This document shows positions 1-11,123 of a stretch of DNA of 64,000 nt, piece after piece. Below the pieces are notes generated by a model. That model had not been told where the DNA came from. It saw only the letters and a program-made list of their open reading frames with translations, and did no database searches. The stretch's first letter is position 1, and the number at the start of each line of letters is the position of its first letter. Made by a program: the position numbers and the translations under genes. The DNA is taken from the NCBI GenBank assembly GCA_029844215.1, contig CM056726.1, positions 74,081,548 through 74,145,547 on the forward strand, in the 5' to 3' direction. Origin of the DNA: Przewalskia tangutica. Lineage: Eukaryota; Streptophyta; Magnoliopsida; Solanales; Solanaceae.

Positions 1-816
1 CTATGAGACAATATCCCCAGGTTTCAATGAAGGGAACTTCATCCGTAGCTTCTAGTTCTACATCTTCTCCTTGTTGATCAATGAAATGAAGCTTCATTCC
101 TTTTGTTTGAAGTCTGGAACCCGCAAAGACTCCCGCATAGGTTTTCTTTTGCGGATTGGGGCCATTGCGTTGAGAGGGGGTACTTCACCCTTTGAAGTCT
201 CACCGGATGGATGCGTGTTATGAAATCTGGAATTATCAGTGGACATGTTATCTACTGTCCTTGTAGGTAGTGTAGACTGAGGGATAGGGTTAGAGGGGGT
301 GGAGCTTGGGCCCGCATCTGGAGATAGTATGCGAGTGTCATTTGGGAGGGTATGGAAAGAGGCGGGCATTTCAGGTGAGGGTGATGTTATGGAAGGGGGG
401 GTGTGTCATTATGAAATCTGGGAGGTATTGAGGAGTTAGATGAGGAGAGAGGTGGAATGTTCTTATCGTTTCCATTGTACAAGGAAGAAGTAAATGAAAA
501 GGGAATATTGGGGTTCTTATGTTGAAGTCCGTTTAGAAAAACTGGTAAGGGAGGGGAAGGGATGGTTCGTGGTTCTAGGAGGGCTTAAAGAAGGCTGGTT
601 ATTAGAGATGTGTGACTCTTTGGCATCCACGTAGGTAGGCTGCCCATTCAAGACAATAGACTCTTTGACTCCTGCGCCAATAAAGAAAGGTAAGTTACTA
701 GGCTTCTTGGGAAAAGAAGACCCTTCGGTATCCACAACATGTATTGTACCTCGAGGTTCAGAAGTAATTGTAGACCCATGGATACCCTCCTGACCCGCCT
801 TGCTCATTTGACCCAT
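1..816 (-). pseudogene. 3' part of a broken LINE ORF1-like (DUF4283-like?) reading frame
   Basis: Read on the minus strand this stretch holds two open segments (816-517 and 369-94) that are Pro/Ser/Thr-rich and basic, followed by a last in-window segment in another frame (about 103-1). That last segment translates to a pattern beginning GMKLHFID and including ETWGYCLI, which resembles the start of DUF4283 regions in plant LINE ORF1 proteins. The resemblance is from memory of the family, not a search. The segments need at least two frame changes to join. They are the continuation of the N-terminal ORF at 4434-5032, from which they are separated by a 3.6 kb solo LTR. The first ATG at 816 is probably not a real start. 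The frame runs off the left edge of the window. Alternatives are an unrelated host gene or a retrotransposon accessory ORF. Confidence 0.4.
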
Positions 817-1449
817 GACCCTGTAACGACCCGTTCCGGGGCCCGTTACTGGTGCCTTATCCCGGGCACCCTAGTGATACAATCATCAGAGAAAACCAGC
901 GGAAATAAAACTTTAAACAAGAAACAAGATATATGAACATAAAACAGGCCAACCCAACGGTTACCTTCCAATAACATAAATAAATACAACTCTTTCAAAA
1001 CGAACAGTTTAATCCTTTTTACAACCCTGCCCACAACAAGCATTTCTGCACTCTAAGATTTACAACAACTATGGCGGGACAGGGCCCCGCCATACCCCTG
1101 AATGTACAAGAACCTACAACTCAGGGAACACATACCAAAAGATAAGCCTCCGGAGAAACGGAGCTTCCCAAAACGCTGAACTGAGATCCTAAGAGCGAGG
1201 ATCCACGACCGATGTACCTCTACCTGCGGCATGAACGCAGCCCCCCGAAGGAGGTCAGTACAACAGGTACCAAGTATGTGAAATCAGAGAAATATCAGAA
1301 TGAAATCATACTAGTCTATATAAAGCAGAGACATGTATGATAACCAAACTACGCTCACAACATAAAAGCGATCATGTCGATCGGTGACTCACGCCTCAAG
1401 TCATCACTCAAATATAACTATGGGTCTGACGACCACAACATCAACCATG

Positions 1450-1760
1450 TTCGCATCCTGGCCGCATGCCCCCGGAAGACTGCATCGGTGTAGACATGTC
1501 CACGATGCAACAATAATCCCAATGCCCCCGGGCCACCTCCCCCCGGAATTCTACCTCTGTAGACACGCCCATGTGACATCAACAATAATATACTGGGTGA
1601 TCAACTCGCCGCACGGCCACATGCCCCGAATTCTACCTCTGTAGACATGTCCATGTAACCACAATAACAATATATCGTAATCAACCCGACCGCATGGCCG
1701 CATGCCCCCGGAATACTGCATCGGTGTAGACATGTCCATGTGACATCAACAACAAGACAG
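1450..1760 (-). repeat. LTR-internal minisatellite, type 1 (about 69-85 bp, 4 units)
   Basis: The phrase TGTAGACATGTCC or a close variant recurs at 1489, 1558, 1640 and 1725, each time preceded by a CCCCGGAAT-type block and followed by an A/C-rich spacer. The spacing is 69, 82 and 85 bp. Equivalent arrays occupy the same place in the LTRs at 30287, 47835 and 62179. Short ORFs across the array are repeat translations, not genes. Confidence 0.85.
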
Positions 1761-1900
1761 TAATCAAAATGGAAACATACCCGTGGAATTCTCCATCACT
1801 GCCAGCACGTCCAAGTAAGTTCTCAACAAGTCGACCGGCCCTCTATCGAGAGACGCCAGAATACGTAAATACCACACTTGCACAACAAAGGCTAACATCA

Positions 1901-1972
1901 CAAGCATAGGCAAGTTTCACAACAACAAGCATAGGCAAGTTTCACAACAACAAGCATAGGCAAGTTTCACAC
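1901..1972. repeat. 25-bp direct tandem repeat, 3 copies
   Basis: The unit contains AAGCATAGGCAAGTTTCACA and recurs near 1901, 1926 and 1951 with almost no divergence. The reverse complement of the same unit is found three times at 32652-32717, so it is a fixed module of family A LTRs that varies in copy number. Confidence 0.85.
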
Positions 1973-3738
1973 AACTCAAAGTACTTTCATTTTATGCCAA
2001 AGTCCGGGTTTTTAACCCCAAAGTACTACATACGTTAAGTTCTTTTAAAAGAGATCCATTACTTTTATAAAAGTCACCCTATACCCGTAGTATTAGAATG
2101 ACCAACCCACATTCCTTTTCAAAATCAAGTAACAACATTCTTTCCTAAGTTCCAGTTTGCCTAGTTTCAATTACTCAAGCTTCTCATTTTCAAATGCTCA
2201 AGTCACTTATTTTAGAAAGGTTTCATAACTCATAGTCTTAATCTCTTTTAAAACAATTGAGTAACATATGTCATATATGTGAGTAGTTTATTCTTGTTTA
2301 TAACGATCTTATTACAGCAGCCATGATCTAGAAAATGTAATATCATTTTGTCTTATCTTAGCTTCTATGCAGATGGAGGTTTCTACTGGTTTTAATACAA
2401 CACATCATTATTCAATACATTTTCCTTTATTAACGCTGCAATGGTCTGTCGATACACATTCTGATTCCCGAAATCAGTAAAACATTATCCCTTTAAAACC
2501 AAGTACTCATTACTCACGAATGAGGTTTCACACAAACATCCACATTTAAAACAAATAAGTTAAGTCTCTTATCTTATAAGATCAAGTCTCTTAACTTCTA
2601 ACATCAGTAAACCATTTTCACCTACATAAGGTCGTTATAACTAACTTCCCATAAAGCTATTATAACACCCTATGTTTTAAACCAACCAAATCACTTAGCA
2701 CACGTACGCTCACCGCACTACATAGTTCACAACAATCATGCTAGAAAAGATAGGAAGAGGTTCACATACCTCGCGACGAGTATCGATAATAAGCAAAATG
2801 CTCCACAAGATCAGAATCGCTAGCCGTTTCCACTCTTCAAGTAGAATACGCTACTCGCAGTACTTCCACCTATAAGGCCACAAACGTCTATTAACTTCTA
2901 ACCGTATGGTTCCATGTTCTACAGAAAATTCGAAGACCTCCCCGCAATGACAGAAATCTCTCCTCTAACGAGGCCGCTACCAAGCCAACTGCGGGGTTTA
3001 CACGTCTAACCGGACGTGTACAATTCTACTCAGCAATACTACACAAGTCTACTGCAATACAGTCCTATGTAAATACAGTTCAGTTCTGTTCTTTATTCTT
3101 CAGGCTTAAGTCAAAAGACATTGCCGAATACTAAGTATAGTTCCATATATAGTATACTTCAACTATATATTCTAATAACATGTAATTTCCAATTACAAAA
3201 TAGAGGGACAAGATAATTACCTCGATAAGCCCAAAATTATCCAAGTTATAATGTCGATCCTGAGCAAGGTTTAGCTCCTACTCCGTGCGCTCCAAACAAC
3301 CCTTAGAAGTTCTAACCAACTTCTACTCAAATACTTCAACCAACTATGAAGATTTCCTTAGGGTTTCGGTTTGAGACTAAAAGGACAAAAGGTAGTATTT
3401 CCGGCTCTACGATAGAGTTAACTTTTGGAATACAACAAGGTAAAGGCTAAGGTATTTTGGGCATTATAACAATACTAGGAGAAGTATTTCAATACCACAA
3501 GGGAGGGGTATTATACGAAAACAACTAGGCTAGGGGGGGTACCCCACGGCTAGCACCTCAAAGGGGGGAGGGGGAGGCTCTCGGCCACAAAGGCCACTCA
3601 AAGGGGGAGGGGTTTCTCGGCCAAGGGCCTTTACTAGGGAGGGGGGGGCTCTTGGACGAGAGTCAAACAAGAGGAGAGGGGAAGGATAGCAAGACTTGGA
3701 ACATTTTTGGATGAATGAAGTCTTCAAGCCAAGGGGGG

Positions 3739-3746
3739 TATTTATA
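3739..3746 (-). promoter_or_regulatory. LTR TATA box (TATAAATA)
   Basis: The minus strand reads TATAAATACCCCCC here. The same box followed by a C run is present at the equivalent place in nearly every family A LTR in the window, so it is the likely RNA polymerase II promoter of the element. Transcription would run toward lower coordinates. Confidence 0.7.
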
Positions 3747-4433
3747 GCAAAACCAAAAGCCAACCAATGGCCAAGATCAAGCCATGTGCAAGGCAAGTGT
3801 AAGGCCAAGATCAAGCCAAGTGCACCCTAGACCCTACTCCTTAAAACCCTCACAAATATCTACACAAATATCTTGCCCAACCTTATCTCCCAATCGTCCC
3901 ATGTGCCGCCCACCTTGCCCACCAATGAGAGGGTGCCAAGTGCCGCCCTCTCGTTGGTCCAAAATGTTCCGTCGCTCGGAAAAATCCGCAAAAATACAAA
4001 ACGACATAGCCGGAATTTTCTCGCAGTTACGAAAACGCTTCGTTTAAAAAAACGACTCCAACCGTGTTGCACAAAGGTAAATTCGCCAAGGGTGCCACAT
4101 GGGGTGACACGTGTCGCCCGATTCGCCTGAATATTTCGTCTTCCGAAAATATCCAAAATACCAAATCTCAAAACAAAGCTGCCCACAAAATCAGAATTTC
4201 TCCCGTGGGCCCCACGTGACCATTTCCGAAAATAAAATCTCAAAATTCTAATATAATTCATGAAGTCCAAATACCAAATCTGGGAATCCAATTCCCATTA
4301 ACGAACCTTTTTCTTCACAAATAACCGGAAACTTTTCCGTCGAAAACTTACATCTTTCTTTCTTTTCAAAATTTCTGCCGTACTCTCGTACGTACGTCCT
4401 CACATACATACCCTGCAACTACGGGGTATAACA

Positions 4434-5032
4434 GACCCGACCCGGTTTAGGCCCGAGAATACCTTCATGCAAAGTTCCGCCGATTGAAATTCCTCGCCCA
4501 GAATTTCTAGTCTTGTCGGCTCTTCTGGGCAATAAACCTCTAAGAGATGAGTCTTAATGCTTCCGTAGTTACCCTTCTCTTCCGTAGTGATCCCGGGGTT
4601 CACAGAATTACCCGCGCATGTATTGCCATTCTTCGGAGAGGATGGAGTGTCTTTAGTTGTCCGAACTTCAACAGTATTGTCAGGAGCTTTAGAGGGGGCA
4701 TTGTCCTGAGGCTTGTGGACAGAGATAGGGGTATCATTCATAGTTTTTTCACCTTCACACTTGCTTTTGTCCGGGCTAGCAACTTCTATACTTTTTCCCC
4801 AATCATTAATCTTTGGTAACGTGATATCGTCCACCACATGTTCTAGTGGTATGCGCATATCAGGAGTGACATGTACTAACACCGTGGGGTCGGAGATTGC
4901 TGGAATCAAGTTCTCTTTAACAATAGTTAGACTTCCACCATTTTTATTTTTTTTCTTGGATCTAGATATCGACGAACCTCCGGAACCACCGGAATCATTG
5001 CTAGAACGTGTGAACCGTTTTTTCTTTCTCAT
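4434..5032 (-). pseudogene. N-terminal part of a LINE ORF1-like reading frame, cut by a solo LTR
   Basis: An ATG at 5032 (minus) opens about 200 codons before the reading frame enters the inserted LTR at 4433. The N-terminus is strongly basic and Ser-rich (MRKKKRFTRSS, then a KKKNK cluster), compatible with nucleic acid binding or nuclear import. The middle is low-complexity and rich in Asp, Pro, Thr and Lys. No catalytic motif is visible. The GACCC target duplication at 4434-4438 marks the break. Beyond the solo LTR the continuation at 816 is out of frame by one base. It could be LINE ORF1, because a DUF4283-like pattern follows farther on, but the N-terminal part alone is not diagnostic. 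Confidence 0.45.
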
Positions 5033-5195
5033 GTCATGAACTCAAAACGTAGATTATTGAAGAATCAATTGAGAGTGAGAGAATAGAAGGAGAGGGAAGA
5101 ACAAAAACCGTGAGGAGCAACCAAGGAGAAACGTTGAGAGCGTTTTCCTTAGTGAGAGAAACTTCTCTCTAACTCCTTTTACTTGAAGTATTTTG
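5033..5195. other. Upstream leader of the LINE-like ORF; nothing else seen
   Basis: This is a purine-rich stretch (read on plus: GAGAGTGAGAGAATAG and similar) lying between the ATG at 5032 and the start of LTR-like sequence near 5196. It may be the 5' untranslated leader of the minus-strand ORF. No promoter element was recognised. Confidence 0.3.
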
Positions 5196-7041
5196 AAAGT
5201 ATTTTAGAAATACAATTATAGGCTTCTAAATCAAGTGACTTCTTTCTTTTAAAACATTAAGCAATTGATGCCTTTAAATCAATTTGTCTTTCATTATTTC
5301 AACTCATTTATCATACTTAAATTACTTAGATTAAATCACCCTCTTTAACTTTCCATAAAGCTATTATAACCAACTTCCCATAAAGCCGTTATACTAGCTT
5401 TATGCTTTAGAAACTTACATTCTTCTTTATAACCAAGAGACTTAAACTTTCCAACAAAAACAAGTATCAAAAATACTTTCAACATACTTAAAAGTCTCTT
5501 AACTTTTGAAAACCAAGATATCCTTAATATTTAAACGAGTGAGTTAATTACCTAACTCAACCAACTTGATCATTCTTAAGATAAACCAAGGATATCAAAT
5601 GGACTAGATTCGTCAAAATCTCGTACGTCTACCGTACTATACATTTACAACTTATTCATGCTCAAGAGATAAGAAAGTTACACATACCTCTTCGGTTTAA
5701 TCCACTTGCTAAGTCCAATACGCCGTACGTAGTATGTCAACCTATAATGACCATAATACGTATATTAACCTCTAGCTTCAAACGTAGAATATTTCAAGTG
5801 CAAAGTCACTAAATTCTACGGAAAATCGGACAGCACTTCCTTTGTTTCTACATACTTTGCCACCTTTTTCAAGGTCGAATTCAATAACCAAACATGCCAT
5901 ATTTAAGGCTCAACAAAGTAGTACAATAGGGGATTACACGCTTAATCAAGACGTGTAAAATTCCGCCCCACAATAAATATCAAACTAGTCCAACATATAA
6001 TGTTCTTCTCGGCCAATAGGTGTAACAACATATCAACCTTTCCAATTCCTTTTCAATTGAAGTTGTTTAGTATAACATGATATCAAGCCGCAATTGAGTA
6101 TAACTACTACAATCTTCAAGTAGGTAATATGCGACGATTCTAATTAACGACTAAATTGTAATTCAATTTCAAATGACTCAACATGTCATTTTCGGATTTG
6201 AGCTTCTAAACTTCCATAACACTTATCAATCCTCATAACACATATCACATGACCACTTATAACTTATAATAACATGAAATCTTCAATTACAAAAGTAAGA
6301 TGAAGGTTATACCTCATTTAGCCCAAATATGATCCAAGATCACAAGTCGATCCTTAGCAACTTTAGCTCATCTTTTCGACGTTCCAATCCACTCCAAGCA
6401 ACCCTTAGAAGCTTATGAAGAACTTATCTTCAAGTTCCAACTTCAAAGTTGAAGAACTCCTTAACTTTCCGCCTTGCGACTAATACGAAAACGCCATTTT
6501 TTCCGGGATCTTTCTATTGAGATACGCTTACAATACTCTTAGGAACCTTGGTTTAAAGTGGGGAGATTATTGGACAACAATTGAAAATTTTCCTCTTGGA
6601 AAAATCCACATTGCCGTGAGCTTCACTAGTGAGCAAGAACAAGATTTCAATTTTTTTCTAAGTGTTGAGAATGACAAAGTCTTGCACTACTAGTGTACAT
6701 ATATAACATAATGGAGGGTCAAGATTAGTACATATGGATGGCTTGGATGAGTTTCACATGGATCTTGCCCAAGTGGCCCTTGGACTTTAGTCAACAATGT
6801 CAAGCTTAAGTCTTTGCAAGACTTGGTCATCTCTTTAATGGTCAAATGACCATCTTATCCATGCCATTTTCGTCCAAGACCACTAAGGGGGGGTGACACG
6901 TGTCGCCCTCCCGTTCGTCGCAATATTTCGTTTTCCGACAATTCCATAATTCCGATAAATTTTTACTCGTCTCAAATCTTAATATTTTCGAGTTCTTACG
7001 TACGTTCTTATAAACATATCCTGGAATTCCGGGGTGTAACA
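5196..7041 (-). mobile_element. Truncated family B LTR
   Basis: On the minus strand it begins TGTTACACCCCGG at 7041 and is colinear with the B LTR pieces at 49680-51109 (minus) and, in reverse complement, 51110-52666. Similarity starts near 5196, so about the last third of the LTR is missing. No matching target duplication was found: GGAGT follows at 7042-7046 but is absent at the left edge. The left boundary is therefore a later deletion or rearrangement. A TATA-like run lies near 6693-6710. Confidence 0.75.
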
Positions 7042-7629
7042 GGAGTTCATGAGATCGATGCCATTACAACGTTAAATGCACAGGTTGCTCTCTTGACCAA
7101 GAAACTACAGCAGAACACAGTGTCAGTGAATGCAGTTCATATGTCATTGAGTTGTGAGATGTGTGGGGGTCCTCATACCTTTGATAGGTGCCCATCAGCA
7201 GACCCCAACAACATCCCTATTGAGCAAGAAGAATGTCAGGCAGTGGGGAATTATCAAAGGCCCCAGAACAACCCCTATTCAAATACCTACAATCCAGGGT
7301 GGAGGAATCACCCTAACTTTTCATGGAGGGGTGATCAAGGGCAACAGAACCAGTTCCGAGGACAATACCAAAATCAACAACCATTTAACCAGGCCTCACC
7401 TTCCCAACAGTTCAGTACACCTGCTCCACAAGAAAAGCCAGACGAATTGCGAGCAGCTTTGTTGACACTTACGAATTCACAAACTCAGTTCATGGCAGAG
7501 ACAAGATCCTCTATCAGGAACTTGGAGACGCAGGTGGGACAACTAGCAAAGATGACAAATAACAGGCCACAGGGCACTCTTTCTAGTAATACAGAGATGA
7601 ATCCTGCAGAGCAGCAGCGGTGCGGTTGA
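7042..7629 (+). pseudogene. gag: Athila-type retrotransposon gag, C-terminal part
   Basis: The frame is open from the LTR junction at 7042 to a stop at 7627-7629. It contains one zinc-knuckle-like motif, CEMCGGPHTFDRC (C-X2-C-X3-H-X4-C), then an Asn/Gln/Pro-rich stretch with YNPGWRNHPNFSW, a wording typical of Athila-class plant gag proteins, then a helical QTQFMAETRSSIRNLETQVG segment. Gag would coat the element RNA in a cytoplasmic particle. The N-terminal capsid part is gone, replaced by the B LTR. The stop at 7627 precedes the expected gag-protease linker, so the reading frame is broken. The first in-frame ATG is at 7141, but the true start lies upstream and has been lost. Confidence 0.8.
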
Positions 7630-8634
7630 GAAGTGGGAAGAATAGAATGTACCTACACCTCAGCCCGTGGTAGAACAGAGAGTTGAGCAGAGAGTAGATG
7701 CAGAGAAGGAGGGGTTACTGAGGGTCGCCCTATTTTAGAGAAGGCTCCAACAGTTCTAGTGAGGGAATACACAAAGAAGATTCCTTACCCTCAGAGGTTG
7801 CAAAGGAAAGCAGTTGATAAGCAATTCTCCAAGTTCTTAGAGGTATTTAGAAAGCTGCACATCAACATCCCTTTCATTGAGGCGTTGGAGCAAATGCCTA
7901 CTTATTTCAAATTTATAAAGGAAATTCTTGGGAAGAAGAAAAAGCTAGCTGAGTATGAGACAGTGGAATTGACAGAGGAATGCAGTTCCATATTGCAGAA
8001 GAAACTGCCCCCCAAGCTTAAGGATCCAGGGAGCTTCACATTGCCTTGCACAATTGGCAGGGTGACATGTAACAGGGCCCTGTGTGATTTGGGGGCCAGC
8101 ATAAATCTCATGCCCTTGTCCGTTTTCAAGAGGTTGGGTTTGGGTGAAGCCAAACCAACCACTGTGAGCTTGCAGTTGGCGGATAGGACAGTGGTGCATC
8201 CCAGGGGATTAATTGAAGACGTATTGGTTAAGGTGGGAAAATTCTTCTTTCCTGCAGACTTCCTCATCCTTGATATAGAGGAAGATGAGGAAATCCCTAT
8301 CATCTTGGGAAGACCATTCTTGGCAACTGGGAGAGCCTTGATTGATGTGGAAAAATGCGAGCTGAAACTCAGAGTTGAGGAAGAAAATATGGTGTGCAAG
8401 GTGTTTAAACACACCGTTGAACCCCCAGTCATAAGCAAATGTTTTACAGTCAGCACCGTTAGCACATCAGTTGAGCCAGCACAGGCCAAAGCAAGGGAAA
8501 TCAGTCCGCCAATACAGGTGAGCAACGCTAAACCTTCTCTTGAGAAAAAGGAGAAAAAGAAAAACAGAAGGCGGAAGAGAAAAATAATTATGAAATGGAT
8601 AGGCCGTGGGGTTAAGTTGCCCCATGCCTCTTGA
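7630..8634 (+). pseudogene. pro: Athila-type retrotransposon aspartic protease region
   Basis: After a frame break the open segment 7759-8634 encodes the gag-protease linker (IPYPQRLQRK) and a retropepsin-like domain. In the 291-residue translation the catalytic loop is D110-L-G-A, followed by SINLMP, and the second conserved strand is IILGRPFLATGR at about 181-192. DLGA in place of DSG/DTG is usual for this plant clade. The protease would cleave the element's polyprotein. The segment ends in a Lys/Arg-rich tail and a stop at 8634, where reverse transcriptase should follow. Nothing recognisable as RT, RNase H or integrase is present. GTG at 7759 is only the open-frame edge, not a real start. 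Confidence 0.85.
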
Positions 8635-8828
8635 TAAGGAACTTGCGTCCGGCTAAAAGACGTTAAAGACAACGCTACTTGGGAGGCAACCCAAGGTTTT
8701 TAAATTTATGCAATTTAGTTGTAGTTAGAACAATTTCACGGAAGGTATTGTTTACATGTTGTGATGACAGGTACAGGGCTAAAAAAGTGGAGGACGAAAA
8801 ACGTGAGAGAGGAGAAAAATTGGCTCGG
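8635..8828 (+). other. Athila 3' linker after a pol deletion
   Basis: The stretch contains CTTGGGAGGCAACCCAAG at 8678-8695, a conserved spacer that in Athila-class elements normally lies downstream of integrase and before the env-like ORF. Its position directly after the protease indicates that the RT-RNase H-integrase block was lost. The family knowledge is from memory. No gene was seen here. Confidence 0.5.
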
Positions 8829-9051
8829 CGCCACGGCGCCCAGCAGAGGGCCATGGCCCCGAGAATGCAGAAGGGCGCAAGAAGTTGGGCGCCACGACGC
8901 CGAATCAAAGAGCCGCGGCCCCGAAAGTCCAGAAGGCCTCTGAAGTTTGGGCACCGCGGCGCCAAATCAGAGCACCACGGCGCCGAAAGTTCAGAGGGTC
9001 GCAGATGTTTGGGCGCCACGGCGCCGATCTCAGGGCCGTGGTGCCGCGAGG
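8829..9051. repeat. GC-rich tandem repeat, 61-62 bp, 3.6 units
   Basis: Units start at 8829, 8890, 8952 and 9014 with CGCCACGGCGCC or a variant. Each unit holds a second GGCC-rich half (for example GGGCCATGGCCCC), so it is built of two related halves. The motif is nearly self-complementary and CG-dense. ORFs crossing it on both strands are by-products of the repeat. Confidence 0.88.
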
Positions 9052-9240
9052 AAAAAACTGAAATTTAAAGAAGCCCTAATCCGATTTCCCTTCTCCAAAT
9101 CAAAAACCCAAAACCCTTCCTCTCTCCAAAACCCACGAAATCAACCACCTTTACCCAAAATCTTCCACAAACTAAACTTCATCACAACCAAAGTACTTAA
9201 AATCCTTGCACCCTTAACCATCTCAAACAACAACCCTCAT
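9052..9240. other. Spacer between tandem repeat and env-like region
   Basis: A/C-rich sequence with CCCTAAT- and CCAAAACCC-like phrases. It resembles an untranslated leader before the env-like reading frame. No gene or structural motif was seen. Confidence 0.3.
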
Positions 9241-9993
9241 TCCATTGCCTCAATCCATGAATAGGAACAAGAGGAAACGCTGCTAAAAATTTTCCAAAAA
9301 GTCTGCCAGAAAAAAAAAGAGCTTGCACATCCGCATCCGTTCCACAATATGACGCTACTAGGTTTGTCAGTCAAAAAGCAGAAGATAGATATTACAAACT
9401 AGTACTAGACCCTTGATCCCTGAGCGAGGAATGAAGTACCAAAGATAGTCATTTAAGGATGGAGATGTCTATGAGTCTATTCGGGCAATGATAGAGACCA
9501 TTGGGTGGAAGAGATTTGTTAATCCGGAGAGAATAGTACCACAGAACACCGTAATAGTGAAAGAATTCTATGCTAAATTTCCGAAAAGGGTAAATGGTAG
9601 ATGCTTTATGAGAGGACAGTATGTGCCTGTGACGGCTGAGGCGGTGAATGAGCTATTAAGAACAACTGATGTTGAAGAAAGAGGCGATGATCGAAGCTAT
9701 TTCAAAACATGGTCTAGAGATGCCAACAACATCGATTGGGATATCATCGCAAGCACATTATGCTACCCTGGGGCTGAGTATGATATTGCACGAAATGGAC
9801 CAAGAGGACTGAACATATGTCAGTTCAACAAAACAGCCAAGGGTTGGTTATATTTCGTCAGTGCCCGCCTGATTCCATCGACGCACTTCACCAGAGTGCC
9901 AACGGATAGAATAAAGATGATATATGGAATTATGGAAGGGAAGACAATTGATATTGGGAAGGAGATATTGCAGAATATTGGAGAAACTAGTAG
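9241..9993 (+). pseudogene. Athila env-like / 'putative plant transposon protein' domain, truncated
   Basis: A short basic start (ATG at 9258, MNRNKRKRC then a stop) is followed by a degenerate stretch and an open frame from about 9450. The recognisable core reads IGWKRFVNPE, KEFYAKFPKR, RGQYVPVTAEAVNELL and NICQFNKTAKGWLYFV. This fits the domain in ORF3 of Athila elements annotated as a putative plant transposon protein. Its function is unknown, and an envelope role has been proposed for the clade. The frame enters an inserted family B LTR at 9994, and the last in-frame residues up to 10129 are LTR translation. The 5' end is broken by stops, so this is not a working gene. Confidence 0.65.
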
Positions 9994-10451
9994 TGTCACA
10001 CCCCGTACCCCAGGCCAGCGACTGGTGCCCTACTTGGGCACCCTTCTACTCATACAACATTATAAATCGCGGAAGATAAATAACACTCATTTTTTTAAAA
10101 CAAAGGCAAAGCCGATAAGGCTGCCATAATATAAATCACCCAAAAGGGTCTACACTGTTCAATAATGTAAATACAACTCTAGCCAGTCCAGCCCACATAT
10201 GAATACAGACCACTAAGATTTTGGACAAATACTATGACGGGACAAGGCCCCGCCGTACCCCTGAATATACCTAGCCATAATGACAAGCTCTGGAACATTA
10301 GAGCCATCTCAAAATGCTGAACCAGGATTCTAAACTCGCGGATCCACAACTTTGTAACTAGACTCATGACATTTAACGCAACCAAAATGGGTCAAGACAA
10401 CAAGTACTAAGTATGGAACGGAAATAAAGTACAACAATTAAGATCATAATC
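9994..10451 (-). mobile_element. Family B LTR B1, first fragment
   Basis: It begins TGTCACACCCCGTACC, the reverse complement of a B LTR 3' end, directly after AGTAG (9989-9993), the probable target duplication. It is homologous to 29939-30286. It is cut near 10451 by LARD1, and the rest of B1 continues at 20077-20380 and 29855-29938. No gene was seen. Confidence 0.75.
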
Positions 10452-11115
10452 AAGTATACCCCGTAGTTCCGTGGTATGTATGCGAGGGCGACGCATTTGA
10501 GAATACGATGTAAAGATTGGAGCGAAGAAAGAGGCGATTTTTCCACGGAAAAGTTTCCGTTTTGTGAAGGAAAGAGGTTCGTTAATGGGAATTGATTCCC
10601 AGACGGTATTCGGACTTCCTGGAATATTAGAGAATTATGGAATTTTATTTTCTGAAATGGTCACGCTGGGCCCACTGAGAAATTTACGGCAAGGGCCCGC
10701 TTTGATTTTGAGATTTTGGCGTTTTGGATATTTTCAAGACGAAATATTTTGGATTTAATCGGGGCGACACGTGTCACCCCACGTGGCACCTTTGGGCCGA
10801 AGTATGTTTGTGCACAACACCCTTGCTAGAGTCGTTTTCGACTAAACGCTTTCACGTTTCGTAGGGAATTTCCGGCTATGTCATTTAGTATTTTTGGATT
10901 TTTCCGAGAGACTAACATGTTGGACCAACGAGGGCGCACTTGGCACCCTCTCATCAGTGGGCAAAGCGCGCTTGGACGAAAAGTGGGTGTCAAGTGGTAG
11001 ATATTTTGGTAGATATTTTGTGTGCAAGTTGGCTAGGTACACATGGGTGAATCTTGGCCCTACACTTGCCTAACACTTGGTGTAATCTTGGCCATTGGTT
11101 GGCTTTCACTTGACC

Positions 11116-11123
11116 TATAAATA
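11116..11123 (+). promoter_or_regulatory. LTR TATA box (TATAAATA)
   Basis: TATAAATACCCC at the conserved LTR position, followed about 40-160 bp downstream by a C-rich tract (11160-11280). It probably sets the start of the genomic RNA. Confidence 0.7.

Larger units (their letters stand above)
822..4433 (-). mobile_element. Solo LTR, family A, with perfect 5-bp target duplication
   Basis: On the minus strand the segment begins TGTTATACCCCGTAG at 4433 and ends GGGTCGTTACA at 822, the TG...CA termini of an LTR. The five bases GACCC lie immediately outside both ends (817-821 and 4434-4438), which is the target-site duplication expected of an integrase-mediated insertion. No internal domain, PBS or polypurine tract is present, so this is one LTR left by LTR-LTR recombination. 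At 3612 bp it matches the LTRs of the elements at 10452 and 16337. It interrupts the minus-strand ORF described on either side. Confidence 0.93.

Noticed and set aside
3860..4291. 143-codon minus-strand ORF near the LTR start
   Set aside because: It lies in the LTR leader, and the frame is not kept in other A LTR copies (for example 10564-10758 and 16320-16718).
7902..8672. 256-codon minus-strand ORF
   Set aside because: It is the antisense shadow of the protease reading frame, which has clear domain motifs on plus.
8675..9068. ORFs on both strands across the GC-rich array
   Set aside because: They arise because the CG-rich repeat lacks stop codons; there is no similarity to known proteins.
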